From: Christensenella sp. UBA941
Lineage (GTDB): Bacteria; Bacillota; Clostridia; Christensenellales; UBA941
Direction: 5' to 3'
NCBI GenBank assembly: GCA_002293365.1
Contig: DBDD01000189.1
Coordinates: 2,078 to 12,379, forward strand
DNA length: 10,302 nucleotides
Made by a program: the position numbers and the translations under genes
Notes under the pieces: model-generated
Database searches by the model: none
What the model saw: only the letters and a program-made list of their open reading frames with translations
What the model was told of the DNA's origin: nothing
Shown: positions 6,778 through 10,302 of the stretch, one piece after another
Position numbering within the stretch: position 1 is the stretch's first letter
Layout: each line of letters begins with the position of its first letter

Positions 6778-8916
6778 ATGGGACTATTGAAAAAGACGGA
6801 GAAAATGAATGCATCGTTGGCGGAGAGTTTGCTTGGCGTTTATGACGGCGAGGCTATAGTGCTCGACGCGAAACTGCATACCATCTTATTCGCGAATCAT
6901 CAGGCGCAGCGGCGCGGGGGCGGCCCGTTATCCGGCAGTTCGTTTGAAGGCTTCTGTGAAGAGCATTTCCCCGGTCTTCGCGAGAAGTGCATGAAGCTCT
7001 TCAGTAAGGCGCGCCAAGGCGGCGAAGTTGTCGCGTTCGAGACTACGGACGCCGACGGACAAACATATCAAGCGCGAGCGGGTAAGCTTACCTGGATAGA
7101 TTCGCAGGACGCGGCAGTACTATATCTGCACAGTATAGAAAAATATTTACAGGCGCAGAAAACTTTGGAACGCTACGCTTTTATTGATACCTTGACGATG
7201 GTGCCGAACCGCCGTAGGTTTCATCACGATTTCCAGCGGCTTCGCGATAAAATCGAGCGAGGCCAGTTGTCGGGATGCGTCGCCATTTTGGACGTAGACG
7301 ACTTTAAAACGATAAACGACACCTACGGCCACAACGTAGGAGATATCCTCTTAAAGCGCCTTGTGGAGCATTTTCAGTCGTATCCGGAGTTTCACGACCA
7401 TCTGTACCGCCTTGGAGGCGACGAGTTTCTTTTCTTCTTTGCCGATCCCGCGATGTTTCACGGCAATTTAAAGCAATATTTCGAACGCCTTTTTTCGCTG
7501 CTGACGCTTTCGTATTCGCTGCCCTATATCGAGAAGGCTTGCTCCACGAGTATCGGCGTCGCGCTCTTTCCCGAGCACGGCAAAATCGTCTCCGACCTTT
7601 TGCGCAAGGCCGATATTGCGCTCTATCAAGCGAAGGAGCAAGGGAAAAACCAAGTTTGCTTCTTCGAGGAGCGCCTCGACAAGGCAAAAAAATTCCTCGA
7701 CGTATACATCAATATCCAGCCAATCCTAACAAGGGGCAATGTTTCCTACGGCTACGAGCTTATGGATCAGGTTTTTCAGCACAACCTTTCACAGTCGAAT
7801 CTCGACGCGCCCGTAATGTTCTTCGACCGCACGATCGATATGTTGCATCCGGACGATTTATCGGGCGGAATAAAATACTTCATCGCGTTTAATATGCAAT
7901 TGCTTTCGCCGCACTCGATTAACAGCATACCAAAAGAAAACCTCGTCGTCGTAATTTTCGGCGGATCCGAAACGTCCGATTCGCTCATGCAATACTATGA
8001 GGCGCTCAATAAGGCGGGCTATACCGTCGCGCTGGATCGCTTTGGCTTCGATACGGATCCGCGGCTCGTCGAGCTTGCGGATATAATTAAAATCGACTAC
8101 AACCTCTGTTCGGCGCAAGAGCACCAGAAGCTCGTCGCGAAATTGAAGAAGAAGCGGTTAATCGTAAAAAACGTCGATACGCTCGAAGAATTCAATATCG
8201 CGAAGGCGTCGGGTTATATGCTGTTTCAGGGCTTCTACTTCTGCCATCCGATCGTAAAAAAGACAAAAGTCGTCGAACCGATTAAGCTAAACTATCTTCG
8301 CCTTATAAAGCTCGCCAGCGAGGAGGGCGAATTGAACCTAAAAGAAATATCCTCGATAATCTCGTCGGACATGGCGCTTGCGTACAAGCTGCTCAAGCAG
8401 CTCAACAACGTTTCGGTCGGCATGCGCAACAAGATTACATCCATTGACTTGGCTTTGAATTATCTGGGCGAAGCGAATCTGCGCAAATGGATATCGCTGC
8501 TGGCCTTGCGCGGCATATCGAGCGACGTTCCGCTCGAAATCGCGCGTATGTCGACGATCCGCGCAAAATTTGCCGAGGCGCTGGCGCCGACGTTCAGTCC
8601 GGCGCGCGACTCGGATCAAATGTTTCTGCACGGGTTGTTGTCGTTGCTCGACGCCGCGATGGAGGCGCCGTTTGAAAGCGTGCTGGCGGATCTGGCGCTG
8701 AACGAGAACATAACGGCTTCGCTGCTCACTGAAAACGGCCCATATTCCGATATGACGCCCTTATACAAAAACTACGAGTACGGCAACTGGGACGGCGTAA
8801 GCGAATTCGTCCAAAAGCACCATCTTTCCAGCGCCGTAGTCAGCGATATTTATCTGAACGCGATACGCTGGTATAACGATAACATGTATAACGAAGGAAG
8901 CTTCTTAAACGATTAG
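6778..8916 (+). CDS. Diguanylate cyclase-type protein: PAS-like, GGDEF, degenerate EAL and HDOD domains
   Basis: The 712 residues form four parts. Residues 18-120 look PAS-like (AIVLDAKLHTILFAN, 26-40). Residues 128-298 are a GGDEF domain with LDVDDFKTINDTYGHNVGD (171-189) and an intact GGDEF (213-217), so cyclic-di-GMP synthesis from two GTP is expected. The inhibitory RxxD site is absent (Glu204 where Arg is needed). Residues about 308-500 resemble the EAL domain of YuxH-type proteins but have lost catalytic residues: YELM instead of ExLxR, VVVIFG without the motif Glu, and ALDRFGF where DDF is needed. Only IKID (437-440) and QGF (484-486) remain, so phosphodiesterase activity is unlikely. 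Residues about 503-600 are HDOD-like (SSDMALAYKLLKQLNN, 529-544; then ITSIDLALNYLGEANLRKW). It has no membrane segment. It is the last gene of the operon, 2 bp after the glycosyltransferase stop. Confidence 0.92.
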   Translation: MGLLKKTEKMNASLAESLLGVYDGEAIVLDAKLHTILFANHQAQRRGGGPLSGSSFEGFCEEHFPGLREKCMKLFSKARQGGEVVAFETTDADGQTYQARAGKLTWIDSQDAAVLYLHSIEKYLQAQKTLERYAFIDTLTMVPNRRRFHHDFQRLRDKIERGQLSGCVAILDVDDFKTINDTYGHNVGDILLKRLVEHFQSYPEFHDHLYRLGGDEFLFFFADPAMFHGNLKQYFERLFSLLTLSYSLPYIEKACSTSIGVALFPEHGKIVSDLLRKADIALYQAKEQGKNQVCFFEERLDKAKKFLDVYINIQPILTRGNVSYGYELMDQVFQHNLSQSNLDAPVMFFDRTIDMLHPDDLSGGIKYFIAFNMQLLSPHSINSIPKENLVVVIFGGSETSDSLMQYYEALNKAGYTVALDRFGFDTDPRLVELADIIKIDYNLCSAQEHQKLVAKLKKKRLIVKNVDTLEEFNIAKASGYMLFQGFYFCHPIVKKTKVVEPIKLNYLRLIKLASEEGELNLKEISSIISSDMALAYKLLKQLNNVSVGMRNKITSIDLALNYLGEANLRKWISLLALRGISSDVPLEIARMSTIRAKFAEALAPTFSPARDSDQMFLHGLLSLLDAAMEAPFESVLADLALNENITASLLTENGPYSDMTPLYKNYEYGNWDGVSEFVQKHHLSSAVVSDIYLNAIRWYNDNMYNEGSFLND

Positions 8917-8923
8917 CAAAATT

Positions 8924-8955
8924 TCATAATTTATCGCGCGTTCCCTTCATACACT
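8924..8955 (+). promoter_or_regulatory. Sigma-E-like (mother-cell sporulation) promoter for spoIID
   Basis: CATACACT (8948-8955) matches the sporulation sigma-E -10 consensus CATACAnT at every position. Upstream, TCATAAT (8924-8930) differs from the -35 consensus (G/T)(A/C)ATATT at one base. The spacer is 17 bp, a little longer than the usual 14-15, so the -35 is less sure than the -10. spoIID is a classical sigma-E target in Bacillus, which agrees with this placement. Transcription would begin around 8961-8964. A short palindrome, ACAC-TTT-GTGT (8951-8961), overlaps the -10. Confidence 0.65.
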
Positions 8956-8987
8956 TTGTGTGTAACGCTGAAAGGGAGCGACTCAAT

Positions 8988-10091
8988 TTGAATAGACGAA
9001 GATATAGGCCGCGCTCGCGTAGGGCGCGGACTTTCAAGCTCGAAATTACGTGGAAACAGGTTTGGCCTCTAGTCGTTATAGCAGCAATCGGCCTGATATT
9101 GGTGCTTACGCCGCGAGCGGAGAAGAACGTCCCGCCGCACGACGGCCTCGAAGCATATTTTACGCCCGCGCCGCTATTACCGGCCAATGACGCGCCCTCC
9201 ACGCCGGCGCCGATTATCCCGCTTATTGCAGGCCCGACTATCAGGGTGTATGACGCGGATGCGGAGAGCGTGTTTGAAACGCCGTTGGAAACGTATCTTA
9301 TAGGCGTAGTCGCGGGGGAAGTACCTATGCGCTTCGCGGACGAGACGATCAAGGCCCAAGCCGTCGCCGCGCGCACATATACGCTGAAAAAACTGACCGC
9401 CTTCGGCGGCGATCCCTGTGGACGCGGCGGCGCGGATATTTGTACGGACAGCTCGCACTGCCAGGCCTACCGTACAGACGGTCAACTACGCGAAGGCTGG
9501 GGCGAGGGATACGAAGCGAACCTGGCGCGCTTAACCTCGCTGATTCAGGCGACTGCCGGCCGCGCGGTAACGTACGAAGGCGAAGCTATCGAAGCTTTTT
9601 TTCACTCGACATCCGGCGGGCATACGGAAAATTCTGAGAACGCGTTTTCAGCGGCGCTGCCCTATCTGCGCGGCGTCGAGAGCCCCGGCGAGGAAGCCGC
9701 CCCTCGCTTTCAAGGCGAAAAGGAATTTGCAAAAGACGATTTTGTGAAAAAGCTCAACGCCGAATATAAAAAGGCGAAACTCACAGCCAAAAAGCTCGAA
9801 GAGAGCATTGAAATTCTCTCGCGTTTCGAAAGCGGGCGCGTAAACAAGATACGCATAGGCGGCGCTACGGTCGGGGGCAAGGATTTACGAAGGCTGCTAG
9901 GACTGGATTCGGCGAATTTTATAATATCGTTTGATAAGAATTCTATCATCTTTAGCACGAAGGGCTTTGGGCACGGAGTGGGTATGAGCCAAACCGGTGC
10001 GGACTATATGGCCCGCACCGGCTCAACGTATGAACAAATTATGGCGCATTATTACACGGGGACGGAGCTGAGCATGGTTTATACGGAATAG
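8988..10091 (+). CDS. spoIID: Stage II sporulation protein D (SpoIID), lytic transglycosylase of engulfment
   Basis: SpoIID cuts peptidoglycan glycan strands, together with SpoIIP and SpoIIM, so the mother-cell membrane can engulf the forespore. The 367-residue protein starts with a basic stretch, then one membrane anchor (WPLVVIAAIGLILVL) and a proline-rich linker, which puts the catalytic domain outside the membrane. Motifs, numbered from the TTG start: YLIGVVAGEVP (103-113) with catalytic Glu111, AQAVAARTYTL (124-134), CTDSSHCQAY (152-161) with a Cys-x4-His-Cys group suited to zinc, HSTSGGHTE (206-214) and GFGHGVGMSQTGA (326-338). The TTG at 8988 is chosen over the in-frame GTG at 8958 because AGGGAG (8973-8978) lies nine bases before it and the GTG would lie at or before the predicted transcript start. 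The related SpoIID/LytB amidase-enhancer family is an alternative; the promoter supports SpoIID. Confidence 0.92.
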   Translation: MNRRRYRPRSRRARTFKLEITWKQVWPLVVIAAIGLILVLTPRAEKNVPPHDGLEAYFTPAPLLPANDAPSTPAPIIPLIAGPTIRVYDADAESVFETPLETYLIGVVAGEVPMRFADETIKAQAVAARTYTLKKLTAFGGDPCGRGGADICTDSSHCQAYRTDGQLREGWGEGYEANLARLTSLIQATAGRAVTYEGEAIEAFFHSTSGGHTENSENAFSAALPYLRGVESPGEEAAPRFQGEKEFAKDDFVKKLNAEYKKAKLTAKKLEESIEILSRFESGRVNKIRIGGATVGGKDLRRLLGLDSANFIISFDKNSIIFSTKGFGHGVGMSQTGADYMARTGSTYEQIMAHYYTGTELSMVYTE

Positions 10092-10114
10092 ATGGGCAGT
10101 GAACGCAAGCCGCG

Positions 10115-10302
10115 CTACTTTGCTTGCTTTAATGTAAGTATTTCTAGGCCGTGCCGCTCTGTGGTTCGCTCAAGCAGCGTAACCCTTGGCTCAATGGCCT
10201 TGTCGCGGTCGAGGCTGGCTTGATAGCCGTCAAACAGCGCGCCTATCTTTTTGCCGTGTTCGTTTTCGATCAGAATAACGGAGACTGTATAGCCTCCCGT
10301 GT
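10115..10302 (-). CDS. 3' end of an unidentified gene, truncated by the window edge
   Basis: On the minus strand an open frame enters at the right edge and runs 61 codons to a TAG at 10117-10115. The visible residues begin TGGYTVSVILIENEHGKK and end TLLERTTERHGLEILTLKQAK in two stretches around a charged middle (ALFDGYQASLDRDKAIEP). The other two minus-strand frames meet stops early, and codon use resembles that of the neighbours, so coding is likely. I do not recognise the family. It converges with spoIID, leaving 23 bp between the two stop codons and no clear terminator. Confidence 0.65.
   Translation of the reverse strand, partial: TGGYTVSVILIENEHGKKIGALFDGYQASLDRDKAIEPRVTLLERTTERHGLEILTLKQAK

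Noticed and set aside
7699..8277. Active c-di-GMP phosphodiesterase (EAL) domain
   Set aside because: Several catalytic residues are missing, including the EAL glutamate and the second aspartate of the DDF motif; only a degenerate domain is supported.
8958..8987. GTG at 8958 as the spoIID start
   Set aside because: It lies at or before the predicted sigma-E transcript start and lacks a Shine-Dalgarno site, whereas the TTG at 8988 has one and gives the expected basic N-terminus and membrane anchor.
8924..9376. Minus-strand frame of 150 codons across the spoIID 5' region
   Set aside because: It covers the spoIID promoter and coding start, is low in complexity, and has no family resemblance.
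10105..10127. Hairpin GCAAGC/GCTTGC between the convergent 3' ends as a two-way terminator
   Set aside because: Only a six-base stem with an 11-base loop, weak T-runs on both sides, and it overlaps the last codons of the leftward gene.
1..10302. Defence island, prophage, integrative element or biosynthetic gene cluster
   Set aside because: No recombinase, nuclease, toxin, phage structural or assembly-line gene is visible, and composition is even across the window apart from short intergenic stretches.

Overview
The window looks like chromosomal DNA of an anaerobic, spore-forming member of the Clostridia with moderate to high GC content. The evidence is a spoIID-type sporulation gene behind a mother-cell (sigma-E-like) promoter, a DUF362/ferredoxin protein of a kind common in anaerobes, a two-subunit-type NADP isocitrate dehydrogenase, and frequent G-rich Shine-Dalgarno sites with GTG and TTG starts. 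The exact genus cannot be read from the sequence. There are no tRNA or rRNA genes, no transposase, integrase or phage genes, and no CRISPR array.

Layout. The left end (1-1320) is read leftward: an isocitrate dehydrogenase gene (icd), followed by the first codons of another gene that leaves the window. A 67-bp palindromic repeat lies between them and contains the icd stop codon. A short divergent region (1321-1484) with a degenerate copy of the same repeat separates icd from rightward genes: a 658-residue polytopic membrane protein that resembles GT-C glycosyltransferases (1485-3461), and a DUF362 protein with two 4Fe-4S motifs (3591-4676). A second full repeat (4698-4776) precedes a tight three-gene operon (4812-8916): a DUF4380/mutarotase-like sugar-binding-fold protein, a family 2 glycosyltransferase fused to TPR repeats, and a GGDEF protein whose C-terminal half is a degenerate EAL domain plus an HDOD domain. 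Then comes spoIID (8988-10091) with its own promoter, and the convergent 3' end of an unrecognised gene (10115-10302, minus strand).

How the genes may work together. The 2-bp gaps within the operon imply that a carbohydrate-recognising protein, a glycosyltransferase and a cyclic-di-GMP synthase/sensor are made together. This suggests signal-linked glycan or cell-surface modification, but that is inference. The membrane GT-C-like protein upstream may belong to the same surface-glycan theme. IDH, the DUF362 iron-sulfur protein and SpoIID look functionally independent.

I do not see a clearly new multi-gene system. The points most worth a second look are the PAS-GGDEF-degenerate EAL-HDOD protein and its operon, the structured repeat family in three intergenic regions (one copy supplying the icd stop codon), and the sigma-E-like promoter that decides the spoIID start.
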